This document shows positions 34,356 through 43,234 of a stretch of 64,000 bases of DNA, one piece after another. Position 1 is the first letter of the stretch. Each line of letters opens with the position of its first letter. A program made the position numbers and the translations under genes. The DNA is from Moheibacter sp035515075 (lineage in GTDB: Bacteria; Bacteroidota; Bacteroidia; Flavobacteriales; Weeksellaceae), in assembly GCA_035515075.1 (NCBI GenBank), contig DATJBZ010000009.1, forward strand, positions 62,001-126,000. The letters run 5' to 3'. The notes below the pieces were generated by a model, which saw only the letters and a list, made by a program, of their open reading frames with translations, ran no database searches and was not told the DNA's origin.

Positions 34356-34847
34356 ATGAAGGCGAAAAATAGTTGGGTAATTTTTGGATTGATTTTAGGC
34401 AGTTTGAGCATGGTGGCTTGTGAAGAAGATGATGTGTGTGTGGGCGAAGGTACGCCGTACATGACCGTGGTTTTCAGAAACAGTTTGAACAATGGCAATG
34501 CGATGGACAGTTTGACGATTCATTCTTCTAAAACCCTCGACTTTGAGCAGCCGGTTTTGTTGTACAACAAGGTATTCAGCGACAGCTTGAAATTGCCTTT
34601 GGGCGGCTTGGATACCGAGAAAATGTATTTCAAAATCCAAAGAAGGAGCAATCCAACGGCTGATGTTTTGACGGTGAATTACCAACCTCAATCCGAATAC
34701 ATTTCAAAAGCTTGTGGTTTTCGGGTGATTTATGATGCAATGAACTATCAAACCACCCAAAATTACATCCAATATTTAATTCCCAATGAATCCAATCAAC
34801 TCAAAGATGAAACAGATACCAATTTATACATTGTGCTTAGCGATTAG
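34356..34847 (+). CDS. DUF6452-like lipoprotein
   Basis: 163 residues. The signal peptide ends in MVAC, giving lipidated Cys22, followed by a run of acidic residues (EEDDVC). The remainder looks like a beta-rich envelope domain. It matches the DUF6452 family of Bacteroidota, of unknown role. It overlaps the next gene by 41 bp, and that gene encodes a DUF6048 outer-membrane protein; the two families commonly occur side by side, so a lipoprotein-barrel pair is plausible. Confidence 0.8.
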   Translation: MKAKNSWVIFGLILGSLSMVACEEDDVCVGEGTPYMTVVFRNSLNNGNAMDSLTIHSSKTLDFEQPVLLYNKVFSDSLKLPLGGLDTEKMYFKIQRRSNPTADVLTVNYQPQSEYISKACGFRVIYDAMNYQTTQNYIQYLIPNESNQLKDETDTNLYIVLSD

Positions 34848-35517
34848 TCTTTTCAGTTTGTGTTTGCAGGCGCAAAATGATTCGATCCAATTGGAAACCA
34901 AAAGTTTGGTCACTGAAGTGCAAGATTCTTTGGTGCAGAAAAAAACCAACCGCGCGGGAAATTTGTTCGTTGGTGTGGACTTGTTTCATCCAGCGATGGC
35001 GAGTTTTACCGACCGAAAAGGCGGTTTGGCCATGATGAGTTATCGGGTGTACAAGAAGTGGAATGCGGTTGTAGAAGTGGGATTTGAAGAAAATTTATAC
35101 GATGAACTCGATTGGAACATTGCTGTCGATGGTTTGTATTTTAAATTGGGTTTTAATTGGTTCATTTCACAAGACAATGAAAACGCATCCAATGGATTTT
35201 ATACGGGAATGCGATTCGCTTACGCAACTTATGATCAAACCATCCATCAGTATCCGATCCGTTTGTCCAATGGACAAGTCAATGATTATGGGCAACTGCC
35301 CACGGCGGCAGTTTCGGCTTATTGGTTGGAAGTGGTGGGCGGCGCTCGGGTGCGTTTGTTGGGCAATTTGTATGGCGAAGTTTCGGTTCGTCCAGAAATC
35401 TATTTGGGCAGTAAAAAACAAGAAGACATCGATCCGCTGATCATTCCAGGATATGGAAAGGACATTGGGCCGATTAATTTTAGTGTTTTTTGGGGATTGT
35501 CTTATAAGATTTTTTAG
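34807..35517 (+). CDS. DUF6048-like outer-membrane protein
   Basis: 236 residues from the ATG at 34807, which gives a clean signal peptide (MKQIPIYTLCL to LQAQ); an ATG seven codons earlier would not. The mature part has repeated amphipathic strands ending in an aromatic residue (LSYKIF), as in a small outer-membrane barrel. It overlaps the DUF6452 lipoprotein gene by 41 bp. Function unknown. Confidence 0.8.
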   Translation: MKQIPIYTLCLAISLFSLCLQAQNDSIQLETKSLVTEVQDSLVQKKTNRAGNLFVGVDLFHPAMASFTDRKGGLAMMSYRVYKKWNAVVEVGFEENLYDELDWNIAVDGLYFKLGFNWFISQDNENASNGFYTGMRFAYATYDQTIHQYPIRLSNGQVNDYGQLPTAAVSAYWLEVVGGARVRLLGNLYGEVSVRPEIYLGSKKQEDIDPLIIPGYGKDIGPINFSVFWGLSYKIF

Positions 35518-35572
35518 AGTGAGTTTTCCAAGCATGTAAAATGTCAATCAGGGAGATTTGAGAAATTTTCTT

Positions 35573-35580
35573 TAAATTTG
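35573..35580 (+). promoter_or_regulatory. Promoter -7 element of the elyC-udk-divIC-mutA operon
   Basis: TAAATTTG, perfect match, 27 nt before the ATG at 35608. Its position rules out the upstream ATG at 35578 as the main start. Confidence 0.55.
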
Positions 35581-35607
35581 AAAGTTGTCCATCATTTTTT
35601 GTTTCGC

Positions 35608-36264
35608 ATGAAAACCTTTTTCCGCAGATTTTTCAAACTCATTTTATCAGGCATCATATTTATTACCTTTCTTTTGTTGTTTTCGAATTATTGGGTGAAC
35701 CAACAAGCGGAAGATTATTTGTATGATCAGATAGAAGCTTTGCCCAACAACCGTTCAGGTTTGGTTTTGGGAACGAGTAAAAAAGTCAGAGGTGGTGCAG
35801 AAAATTTGTATTTCAAATACCGGATCGAGGCAGCAGCACAATTGTTTCAAGCGGGAAAAGTGAAGTTTTTGATTGTGAGTGGGGACAACTCGATACAGGA
35901 ATACAATGAAACGCGCGACATGAAGAAAGCCTTGATCCAAATGGGGGTTCCAGAAGAGAGTATCATTGAGGATTTTGCGGGTTTTCGGACTTTGGATTCT
36001 GTCATTCGTGGCAAGGAAGTTTTTGGCCAAGATTCGGTCACCATCATTTCGCAAAAATTTCAAAACCAACGCGCCATCTTTATTGCAAAAAATCACGATA
36101 TTTACGCCTTGGGATTCAATGCCCAAGATGTGCCCAAACAATATGGAACTTTGACCAATACCAGAGAGTATTTTGCTCGTGTAAAAGCCCTGTTGGATGT
36201 GTATGTTTTAGGACAAATGCCCAAATTTTATAAAGACAAAGAAGTATTTCCAAACGAAGAATAA
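35608..36264 (+). CDS. SanA/ElyC/YdcF-family membrane protein
   Basis: 218 residues. One N-terminal membrane helix (about 9-28) then a DUF218 domain: GLVLGTSKKV, IVSGDN, EDFAGFRTLDSVIRGKEVF and SQKFQNQRAIFIAK are family motifs, with acidic and Arg residues that probably form the active site. SanA-type proteins affect envelope permeability and cell-wall precursor use; the reaction is not known. It leads a tight operon of five genes. Confidence 0.87.
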   Translation: MKTFFRRFFKLILSGIIFITFLLLFSNYWVNQQAEDYLYDQIEALPNNRSGLVLGTSKKVRGGAENLYFKYRIEAAAQLFQAGKVKFLIVSGDNSIQEYNETRDMKKALIQMGVPEESIIEDFAGFRTLDSVIRGKEVFGQDSVTIISQKFQNQRAIFIAKNHDIYALGFNAQDVPKQYGTLTNTREYFARVKALLDVYVLGQMPKFYKDKEVFPNEE

Positions 36265-36265
36265 C

Positions 36266-36892
36266 ATGTTGACAATAGGCATCGCAGGAGGAACAGGTTC
36301 AGGCAAAACAACCGTGGTTCGAAACATATTAAACAATTTGAACACCGAAAATGTTTTGGTGATTTCACAAGACAACTATTACAAAGACCACAAGGACCTT
36401 TCTTTCGATGAAAGAGAACGCATCAATTTTGACCATCCGAGATCGATTGATTTTGATTTGTTGACCCAGCATGTTCAGTCTTTGAAAATGGGCGAAACCA
36501 TTGAACAACCTGTTTATTCGTTCATTACCCACAGCAGAAAAGAAGAAACGACGATCACCCATCCGAAAGAAGTGATGATTGTGGAAGGGATTTTGGTGTT
36601 GACCAATCCAGAATTGAGGGATTTGTTTGATTTGAAAATATTTGTGCATGCCGATTCTGACGAGCGTTTGATCAGAAGGATACAGCGAGACATCCAAGAA
36701 AGAGGAAGGGATTTGGAAGAAGTATTGAACCGTTACCGCAATACTTTGAAACCGATGCACGAACAATTCATCGAGCCTTCTAAAATTCATGCGGACATTA
36801 TCGTGCCCAACATGAAAAAGAAAAATGAAGCGGCCATCCGTGTGTTATCTACTTTGATCAAAGACAAATTAAAAATCAGCAGTCCTGCATGA
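36266..36892 (+). CDS. udk: Uridine kinase
   Basis: 208 residues. Phosphorylates uridine and cytidine to UMP and CMP with ATP or GTP in pyrimidine salvage. The P-loop GGTGSGKT (residues 8-15), the SQDNYY motif with the catalytic Asp, the substrate-binding FDHPRSIDF segment and the lid RRIQRDIQERGR are all present. It starts 1 nt after the SanA-like gene and overlaps the divIC-like gene by 4 bp (ATGA). Confidence 0.96.
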   Translation: MLTIGIAGGTGSGKTTVVRNILNNLNTENVLVISQDNYYKDHKDLSFDERERINFDHPRSIDFDLLTQHVQSLKMGETIEQPVYSFITHSRKEETTITHPKEVMIVEGILVLTNPELRDLFDLKIFVHADSDERLIRRIQRDIQERGRDLEEVLNRYRNTLKPMHEQFIEPSKIHADIIVPNMKKKNEAAIRVLSTLIKDKLKISSPA

Positions 36893-37245
36893 AGCCCGAT
36901 AAAAAACCAACCAAAAAACCGAAAGCTTGGTGGTCCTTTTTGTGGAACAAATACACCATCGTTGCAGTGATCTTTGCTGTGTGGATGTATTTTTTTGACC
37001 GAAATTCTTATTTCATTCACAAAGAATTGAACCATGAAATCAAGGTTTTGAGCCAAGAAAAACAGCAATTCAAAGAAAAATTAGAAAAAGAAAGCCTTCA
37101 ATTGCAACAAATGAAATCTGACCCAGAGGAAATAGAAAGAATCGCCCGGGAAAGACATTTTTTAAAGAAGGAAAACGAAGATGTGTTCATCATTGAACAA
37201 CGAAAAATCAAAAAGAAAACAGAGGATGCAACAACCAACAAATGA
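36889..37245 (+). CDS. FtsB/DivIC-family septum formation protein
   Basis: 118 residues. Short cytoplasmic Lys-rich tail, one membrane helix (about 22-41, ending WMYFFDRNS), then a periplasmic coiled coil (KVLSQEKQQFKEKLEKE) and the conserved end motif EEIERIARERHFLKKENEDVF. It links the divisome proteins FtsQ and FtsL at the septum. It overlaps udk by 4 bp and mutA by 20 bp. Confidence 0.92.
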   Translation: MKPDKKPTKKPKAWWSFLWNKYTIVAVIFAVWMYFFDRNSYFIHKELNHEIKVLSQEKQQFKEKLEKESLQLQQMKSDPEEIERIARERHFLKKENEDVFIIEQRKIKKKTEDATTNK

Positions 37246-38509
37246 CTTTAAACAATTGGATCCCAAAGAGTGGAAGTTGAAAGTTCAAGCGGAATTGGCG
37301 GGATTGGATTACAACGAAATTTTGGTGGGTGACTCCGCTGAGGGAATTCAAATCAAACCAGTTTATCATGCGGAGGACAGAAATCCTGAGATGAGTCAAC
37401 CGATGAGTGGAACAAAAGATTGGAAAATCATTAGCGAGTTTTTTCCCAATGAAAAGCAAGATGAAGCTTATCTGTATGGATTTCTGGTCAGAGATGCCGA
37501 TGTGCAAACGGTGGTGGATTTGCCAGAATATTTGGATGTGTTTTATGCTTTGGAAAAACCATTTGAAACTTTGGCCAAGCACGATTTTGCTTCGATCAAG
37601 AATTTACAATATTTGAATTTGGATCCGATCGGTCATTTGGCAAGAACGGGCAATTGGTATTTCTCTCAAGAAGAAGATGTCCAACAAACGCGTGATATAC
37701 TGAAACAATCGACTTTTGACAAAGCAATCCAAATCGACGCAGCTTTGTATCAAAATGCGGGTGCCAATCATGTGCAGCAAATCGCTTTGGCAGTCGCGCA
37801 TGGTGTGGAGTATTTGGAACAATTGGGGCAAGAAGTAGCGGAGAAAATGTATTTCAAAACCGCGGTTGGTGGAAATTATTTCTTTGAAATTGCCAAATTG
37901 CGCGCTTTGAAGAAGTTGTGGAGATTGGTTTTGTCGGCTTATGGTTTGGAGGTGAAAACGCCTGTTTTTGCAGAAACTTCTTCGAGAAACAAATCTTTGT
38001 TGGACGAATACAATAATTTGATCCGAAGTGGATTGGAAGCTTCAGCGGCGATCCAAGGCAAAGCGGATTTTGTACATGTTTTGAGTTATGATCATTTGAG
38101 AAAGGCTTCGGTGTTTTCAGAAGAACTCGCATCCAAACAGCAATTGCTCTTGCAAAAAGAAGCTTATTTTGATCGGTTCTCAGATCCTGTTTCTGGAGCT
38201 TATTTTATAGAAAATACCACTGAATTGATGGTGAAAAATGCGTTGGAATTGTTCAAACACATCGAAAAGAACCAAGGCTTTTTGGCCTCTTTGGAGGATG
38301 GCAGCATACAGAATATGGTCGCTAAAAGCGCTGAAAAAGAACAAGCGGCTTTTGACAAAGGCGATTTAGTGTTGATTGGTGTCAACAAATTCAAAAATCC
38401 ATTGGATCAAATTTCACCAGTTAAAACTGAAGAAAAATGGCAGGAAACTTTGGTTTTGCCGATTTCTCCTAAAAGGTTGTCTGAAAAAATAGAAAACGCC
38501 AACGAATGA
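37226..38509 (+). CDS. mutA: Methylmalonyl-CoA mutase small (beta) subunit
   Basis: 427 residues from the ATG at 37226; the ORF is open upstream but the extra residues overlap divIC and are not family-like. The protein has the mutase TIM-barrel part without a B12-binding C-terminal domain, the hallmark of the non-catalytic small subunit. It supports the large subunit in turning succinyl-CoA into methylmalonyl-CoA or the reverse. The large-subunit gene, usually next door, is not here: the following gene is an AI-2E-type transporter overlapping by 4 bp. Confidence 0.88.
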   Translation: MQQPTNDFKQLDPKEWKLKVQAELAGLDYNEILVGDSAEGIQIKPVYHAEDRNPEMSQPMSGTKDWKIISEFFPNEKQDEAYLYGFLVRDADVQTVVDLPEYLDVFYALEKPFETLAKHDFASIKNLQYLNLDPIGHLARTGNWYFSQEEDVQQTRDILKQSTFDKAIQIDAALYQNAGANHVQQIALAVAHGVEYLEQLGQEVAEKMYFKTAVGGNYFFEIAKLRALKKLWRLVLSAYGLEVKTPVFAETSSRNKSLLDEYNNLIRSGLEASAAIQGKADFVHVLSYDHLRKASVFSEELASKQQLLLQKEAYFDRFSDPVSGAYFIENTTELMVKNALELFKHIEKNQGFLASLEDGSIQNMVAKSAEKEQAAFDKGDLVLIGVNKFKNPLDQISPVKTEEKWQETLVLPISPKRLSEKIENANE

Positions 38510-39603
38510 CACCCAAACAACTTTCCTACGGTATTTTGAGAGCCATTGGCATCGCTGCGCTGTTGGGAGTTTTGTTGTATTTTTTATGGATGATCCGTTC
38601 GGTTTTTGCTTATTTGGCAATCGCTTTCGTTTTGACAATGATTGGTCGTCCGATCATGGCTTTGTTGAAGCAGAAATTGAGAATTCCCAATGCCATCGGC
38701 GCAGTAATCACTTTGAGCATTTTTATCACACTTTTGATTGCTTTTGCGAGTTTGTTCATTTCTTTGGTGTTGAATCAGCCGTTTCGTTTCATTGGCAATT
38801 TTGCGCATTTGGACCAGTTTGAAGGCGTGATTTCCAATCAGTTGAAATTGCTATCCCAATCCTTGGGGATTTTGAACATGCCTTTTTTGGAAAATTATTT
38901 GGACGATGTAGTGCGAGAAACCAATGCGATCAGTATATCCAGGGTTTTTCGGGATTCGTTGTCCACTTTGGGCATGTTGATGATTGATTCATTTTCCATC
39001 GTGTTCATTACTTTTTTCTTTTTGAAAGACCGTGATTTGATCAACAACATGATCATTGCTGTGGCGCCAAAAGGAGAAGAAAGCCGTTTCGAAAATATTT
39101 TGAACACGACCAAAGATTTGCTGTCGCGCTATTTCATCGGTTTGACCCTGCAAATGATCATCATGTTCACTTTCTACTTCATCATTTTATTGTCATTTGG
39201 GATCAACTATGCAGCGATCATTGCGTTGTTTTGTGCTTTGTTGAACCCACTTCCTTACATCGGTCCTTTTATTGGTGGTGTGATCATGGCGAGTTTGTCA
39301 ATCAGTGATTTGCATAGTTTGGGTTGGGATTTGCACACCGAAATCATTCCGACGACTTTGTGGATCATGTTTTGGTATTTGTTGACGCATGTTTGGGACA
39401 ACTTCATCAACCAGCCTTTGATTTATTCCAAAAGCGTTCGTTCCAATCCTCTGGAGATTTTTTTGATCATTCTGATCGGTGGATTTCTCTTTGGCATTGT
39501 GGGCGTAGCGGTAGCAGTGCCGGCTTATACAGTGTTGAGAGTGGTTTTGAAAGAGTTTTTCTCAGAATACAAAATCGTTCAAAGTATCACCAAAAATTTG
39601 TAG
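38506..39603 (+). CDS. AI-2E family (PerM-type) transporter
   Basis: 365 residues with about seven or eight membrane helices and the family motifs near the C-terminal half (PYIGPFIGGVI, the WDNFINQPLIYSKSV loop, and a GGFLFGIVGVAVAVP helix). Family members export autoinducer-2 or sodium/protons; the substrate cannot be assigned from sequence. It overlaps mutA by 4 bp and closes the operon. Confidence 0.92.
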   Translation: MTPKQLSYGILRAIGIAALLGVLLYFLWMIRSVFAYLAIAFVLTMIGRPIMALLKQKLRIPNAIGAVITLSIFITLLIAFASLFISLVLNQPFRFIGNFAHLDQFEGVISNQLKLLSQSLGILNMPFLENYLDDVVRETNAISISRVFRDSLSTLGMLMIDSFSIVFITFFFLKDRDLINNMIIAVAPKGEESRFENILNTTKDLLSRYFIGLTLQMIIMFTFYFIILLSFGINYAAIIALFCALLNPLPYIGPFIGGVIMASLSISDLHSLGWDLHTEIIPTTLWIMFWYLLTHVWDNFINQPLIYSKSVRSNPLEIFLIILIGGFLFGIVGVAVAVPAYTVLRVVLKEFFSEYKIVQSITKNL

Positions 39604-39633
39604 CTTTTTTGTTTTAACTTTTAATTGCTGTCC

Positions 39634-40173
39634 ATGAAATTCAATCTTCAACCCGATTTAAGCAACGAAATGGTTCGTTTGCTTCCGCTTCAAAAAGCAG
39701 ATTTTGAACGATTGTATGCTGTGGCGTCTGATCCAGAAATTTGGAAAAATCATCCCAATAAAAATCGATTTGAAAAAGCCGTTTTTCGCAACTTTTTTGA
39801 AGGTGCTTTAGAGAGCGGTGGTGCCTTTTTGATTCAAGAAGCCCAAGCCAATGCCATCATTGGCAGCAGTCGTTTTTATGATTTTGATGAAACAAAAAGC
39901 AGTATTTTTATCGGTTATACCTTTTATGCTGTAGATTATTGGGGCAAAGGTTACAATGCACAAGTTAAAAAAATGATGTTGGATTATATTTTTCAATTTG
40001 TCGACCAAGTCATTTTTCATGTTGGGATTGACAACCACCGTTCGATTCGTGCCATGGAAAAATTAGGGGCAGAAAAAATCAAAGAAATTGTGGTGGCTTA
40101 TTTTGGAGAACCCGACCGAAATAATGTGGAATTTCGTTTGTTGAAGTCCAATTGGGTGCAAGGAGATCAATGA
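39634..40173 (+). CDS. GNAT-family N-acetyltransferase (RimJ/RimL type)
   Basis: 179 residues. A RimJ/RimL-like acetyltransferase with VRLLPLQKADFERLY at the N-terminus, the acetyl-CoA loop YWGKGYNAQVKKM and the HVGIDNHRSIRAMEKLGAEK motif that closes the fold. It acetylates an amine on a protein or small molecule; the substrate is unknown. ATG at 39634 is preferred over a TTG three codons earlier. Its end overlaps the convergent gene by 7 bp. Confidence 0.9.
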   Translation: MKFNLQPDLSNEMVRLLPLQKADFERLYAVASDPEIWKNHPNKNRFEKAVFRNFFEGALESGGAFLIQEAQANAIIGSSRFYDFDETKSSIFIGYTFYAVDYWGKGYNAQVKKMMLDYIFQFVDQVIFHVGIDNHRSIRAMEKLGAEKIKEIVVAYFGEPDRNNVEFRLLKSNWVQGDQ

Positions 40174-40991
40174 AAATTCACTCGAATTTCAGTGCCTTTC
40201 TTCAAACCCAACAGCGTATTGGCGCCACCTTGATTTTGTGGGTTTCCTTTGTAAACTGCGATTTCCAAAAATCCCGATGAGCCAAACAAAACCATCGGCT
40301 TACCTGTGTCCAAGGCTTCATTATCAAAGTCACGAACAATTTCATGGTAGTTTTGGTAAATGGTGTCGAATTGCCTTCCAAGATGTTGAATGGTAAATGA
40401 ACGTTTGTTTCCAATTTTTTGAAAAACTTTTTGGGTGATGTTGGTGATGGAATTGCCGTAGTTGTCAATGTAAATCACGTTGCCAATGATGGTTTGCTCA
40501 TCTTTGATGACAGGACGCAAACTGTACAATTCTTTCAAAGTATTGATTTTCTCTCCAATCAAATTCAAATTTCCACCTCGCGCCAAATGACAAGCAACGG
40601 GGGCGAAAATGTCACGGCTGGGAAAATCAGCATTGAAATCCACCTTTGGAAAAATGATTTCGACGATGGATGTTGGACGAATGTCCGAATGGATCAAAGA
40701 CAAAATGCCGTTGTCGCTAGAAATGAAATAATGATCATCGATCAAAGCAACGATGGGTTTTTTATTCGGATGAATCAACTCGTCCACCGCAATCAAGTGG
40801 ATGCTTCCTTTGGGAAAATGTGGGTAAGCGTTTTTTAATACAAAAGCTCCTTCTGCAATGTCAAAAGGTTGAATGGCATGGGAAATGTCAACAAGGGTTA
40901 CCGTATTGAGCTCAGCATAAATTTTAGCTTTCAATGATGCGACAGAGGGATCTTTGTATCCAAAATCGGATGTTAAAGTGATAATTGGCAT
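40167..40991 (-). CDS. S-adenosylmethionine hydrolase (SAM hydroxide adenosyltransferase) family
   Basis: 274 residues. The family, related to chlorinases/fluorinases, splits SAM into adenosine and methionine using water. Conserved pieces visible are TLTSDFGYKD at the start, VDISHAIQPFDIAEGAF, the SSDNGILS loop, and YIDNYGNSITNI in the C-terminal domain. The residue choice fits the hydrolase rather than a halogenase, but that call rests on family resemblance. Its ATG at 40991 is 68 bp from the divergent phoH start. Confidence 0.88.
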   Translation of the reverse strand: MPIITLTSDFGYKDPSVASLKAKIYAELNTVTLVDISHAIQPFDIAEGAFVLKNAYPHFPKGSIHLIAVDELIHPNKKPIVALIDDHYFISSDNGILSLIHSDIRPTSIVEIIFPKVDFNADFPSRDIFAPVACHLARGGNLNLIGEKINTLKELYSLRPVIKDEQTIIGNVIYIDNYGNSITNITQKVFQKIGNKRSFTIQHLGRQFDTIYQNYHEIVRDFDNEALDTGKPMVLFGSSGFLEIAVYKGNPQNQGGANTLLGLKKGTEIRVNFH

Positions 40992-41010
40992 GAAAATCAA
41001 TTTCTATCAA

Positions 41011-41018
41011 CAAATATA
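41011..41018 (-). promoter_or_regulatory. Promoter -7 element of the SAM hydrolase-like gene
   Basis: TATATTTG on the minus strand, perfect, with a TTG 17 nt upstream as the -33 element. It is 19 nt before the ATG. Confidence 0.65.
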
Positions 41019-41023
41019 TTGCG

Positions 41024-41031
41024 TATTTTTG
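41024..41031 (+). promoter_or_regulatory. Promoter -7 element of phoH
   Basis: TATTTTTG, perfect match, 27 nt before the TTG start. Only 5 bp separate it from the -7 element of the divergent gene. Confidence 0.6.
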
Positions 41032-41058
41032 TAATCAATCGAATTAAACAAAAGACAT

Positions 41059-42021
41059 TTGACAGAATTAAACTTAGATTTGGCGGACGTGAGCATCCAA
41101 GAGTTCTACGGTGCCAACAATAAAAACTTTGAATTGCTCCAATCGCACTTTTCAAAACTGAAGATTTTTGGTCGTGGAAAAAGCATTTCAGCAGTCGGTA
41201 ATGAAGAATATTTGCACCAGTTTTCTGACAAAATCAGTCAAATTCTCCAACATTTGCAGCACTACAATCGTTTGAATGAAAAAGACATGGAATCTTTGTT
41301 GTCCTCCAATGAAATGCCGCAAAGTATCAAAAAGTCTGAAGAAGTTTTGGTGCACGGTGTCAATGGGAAAATGATCAAAGCTTTGACAGCAGGTCAAAAA
41401 AAGTTGGTTCAATTGACCCAACGCAACGACATGGTTTTTGCGATTGGTCCAGCCGGAACAGGGAAAACTTATACGGGCATTGCATTGGCGGTCCAAGCTT
41501 TGAAAGCCAAGGAGGTTCGGCGCATTGTTTTGACGCGTCCTGCTGTGGAGGCTGGAGAAAGTTTGGGTTTTTTGCCTGGAGATTTGAAAGAGAAATTGGA
41601 TCCTTATTTACAGCCTTTGTATGATGCTTTGAAAGACATGTTGCATTTTGATAAATTGGAAAGCATGTATGAGCGTGGCATCATCGAAGTGGCCCCATTG
41701 GCTTTTATGCGTGGGCGAACTTTGGACGATGCTTTTGTGATTTTAGATGAAGCGCAAAATACGACCCATGCACAGATGAAAATGTTTTTAACACGCATGG
41801 GTAAAAATGCCAAATTCATCATCACAGGTGATCCAGACCAGATTGATTTGCCGCCCAGACAAAAATCAGGTTTGAAAGAAGCCATGGTGATTTTGAAAGA
41901 AGTCGAAGGCATTGGCATGGTGAGGTTGACCGACAAAGATGTGGTCCGCCACAAATTGGTCACCCGAATTTTGAATGCCTACAAAAGTGCAGACAATGCG
42001 CAAAAAGAACTTGAATCATGA
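41059..42021 (+). CDS. phoH: PhoH-family ATPase, TTG start
   Basis: 320 residues. A P-loop ATPase with Walker A GPAGTGKT (130-137) and Walker B FVILDEAQN, plus the family VRRIVLTRPAVEAGE segment. An N-terminal domain of about 110 residues before the ATPase core is normal for the longer PhoH form. PhoH-like proteins are linked to RNA processing; the exact role is unknown. The start must be TTG at 41059: family similarity begins at once and the next Met is at residue 77. It overlaps the following small gene by 4 bp. Confidence 0.92.
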   Translation: MTELNLDLADVSIQEFYGANNKNFELLQSHFSKLKIFGRGKSISAVGNEEYLHQFSDKISQILQHLQHYNRLNEKDMESLLSSNEMPQSIKKSEEVLVHGVNGKMIKALTAGQKKLVQLTQRNDMVFAIGPAGTGKTYTGIALAVQALKAKEVRRIVLTRPAVEAGESLGFLPGDLKEKLDPYLQPLYDALKDMLHFDKLESMYERGIIEVAPLAFMRGRTLDDAFVILDEAQNTTHAQMKMFLTRMGKNAKFIITGDPDQIDLPPRQKSGLKEAMVILKEVEGIGMVRLTDKDVVRHKLVTRILNAYKSADNAQKELES

Positions 42022-42194
42022 AAAATGATGCCTTTCAAGAAGGGGATTATTACAAAAGTCCAGAAGGTTATTTTGTGTTTACGGAACAATATCATTTGAG
42101 AAGAGGGTATTGTTGCAAAAGCGGTTGTCGCCATTGTCCTTATGGTTACGATAAAAATACCGATCGGTTCAAAAAGCAAGAAGAGAAAAAATAA
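42018..42194 (+). CDS. DUF5522-like small Cys-rich protein
   Basis: 58 residues, starting at ATGA overlap with phoH. The C-terminal half has YCCKSGCRHCPYGY, four Cys that probably bind a metal or cluster, followed by a Lys-rich tail. This matches the DUF5522 family, seen as a standalone small protein in Bacteroidota. Coupling to phoH suggests a shared RNA-related role, which is inferred only. Confidence 0.82.
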   Translation: MKNDAFQEGDYYKSPEGYFVFTEQYHLRRGYCCKSGCRHCPYGYDKNTDRFKKQEEKK

Positions 42195-42218
42195 GCTGAC
42201 GCAAATCAATACCAAACA

Positions 42219-42250
42219 AAACAGGCGATTCCGAAAAGAGTCGCCTGTTT
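42219..42250. terminator. Bidirectional terminator between phoH operon and tonB
   Basis: Perfect 10-bp stem AAACAGGCGA/TCGCCTGTTT with a 12-nt loop and T-rich flanks on the plus strand. Confidence 0.88.
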
Positions 42251-42274
42251 TTATTGTATGGAATTTCAATGTAA

Positions 42275-43186
42275 TTATTGTTGTAAAATGAAGTGCAAAG
42301 GAATGGTGAAAATCAAATTGATTTTGCTGCCATCGTCCAATTCAGCAGCCTGAATGAATTGTTTACGCTGGACCATTTTTTTGGCAATTCGGTCCAAAGC
42401 AGCTTGGGCTTCTTGGTCAAATTTCACATGGTTGCCATTCAATGTTTTGATGTGAGTGATGCGCCCGTTTTTATCGACCACAAATTGCAATTGCGTTTTG
42501 GCTGTATTGATGTGGTACTTTTGGGCAACCTCTTCAAAATGCTGCAATTGATTCCCCAATTCGCTTTGCAATTGTTTGGCCATGCATTTTTGCAAACTCA
42601 CTTTGTCATTTGCGTTGGATTCACAACCAGGGAAAACCGCCATTTTGGTGACTTCTCTCGCGTTGTAAGTGGTTCTAGTTGTTTCTGGAGCAAGCACTGT
42701 CGTTGGTCCATCGACTGTAGTGCCACTTGAAGATGAAGTCTGGGTGCTGTGGCTGTTTCTTTCTCCATCAACGCCCGCGTTTTCATCGGTTGCATCCGCC
42801 AAATCCAAATCAACATTGTTTTGAATCGGCGTTTCGATCAAAGGCGCATCCTTGGGATCAGGCGTTTGTTTGCTCTTTTCTTCTGTTGATTTGGGTGCGC
42901 TGGGTGGAATCACTTTGGGGGCAACGAACTTTGGAAGGTCAGGTTTTTCATCCACAATGACAAAAACATGTTCTTTCAAAGGTTTGTCCGCTTTTTGTGG
43001 AGTAACCACAGCATCTTTGGTCGTAAATGAAAAAATGAGTGCGGTGATTCCTACGATAGACAAACACAACAACAGTGATTTCAGTAAATTCCAACCTTCG
43101 TTGGTTCTGATTTGATAAGCGCCATAAGCCTTGTTTCTATTGTTGAATAGAAAATCATTCCAGGGTAAATGTTCTTTTTTTGACAT
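42275..43186 (-). CDS. tonB: TonB-family energy transducer
   Basis: 303 residues. Short cytoplasmic start with NNRNKAYGAYQIR, the usual Bacteroidota TonB N-terminus, one membrane helix (about 36-55), a Pro/Lys/Glu-rich periplasmic linker and a C-terminal TonB domain (about 200-300, YHINTAKTQLQFVVDKNGRI). It passes proton-motive energy to TonB-dependent outer-membrane receptors. No exbB/exbD gene is adjacent. It is divergent from dnaB. Confidence 0.88.
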   Translation of the reverse strand: MSKKEHLPWNDFLFNNRNKAYGAYQIRTNEGWNLLKSLLLCLSIVGITALIFSFTTKDAVVTPQKADKPLKEHVFVIVDEKPDLPKFVAPKVIPPSAPKSTEEKSKQTPDPKDAPLIETPIQNNVDLDLADATDENAGVDGERNSHSTQTSSSSGTTVDGPTTVLAPETTRTTYNAREVTKMAVFPGCESNANDKVSLQKCMAKQLQSELGNQLQHFEEVAQKYHINTAKTQLQFVVDKNGRITHIKTLNGNHVKFDQEAQAALDRIAKKMVQRKQFIQAAELDDGSKINLIFTIPLHFILQQ

Positions 43187-43234
43187 GATTTAAAATTTAA
43201 AAGGTGAATACTGCAACCGGTTTTTTTTCGTACG

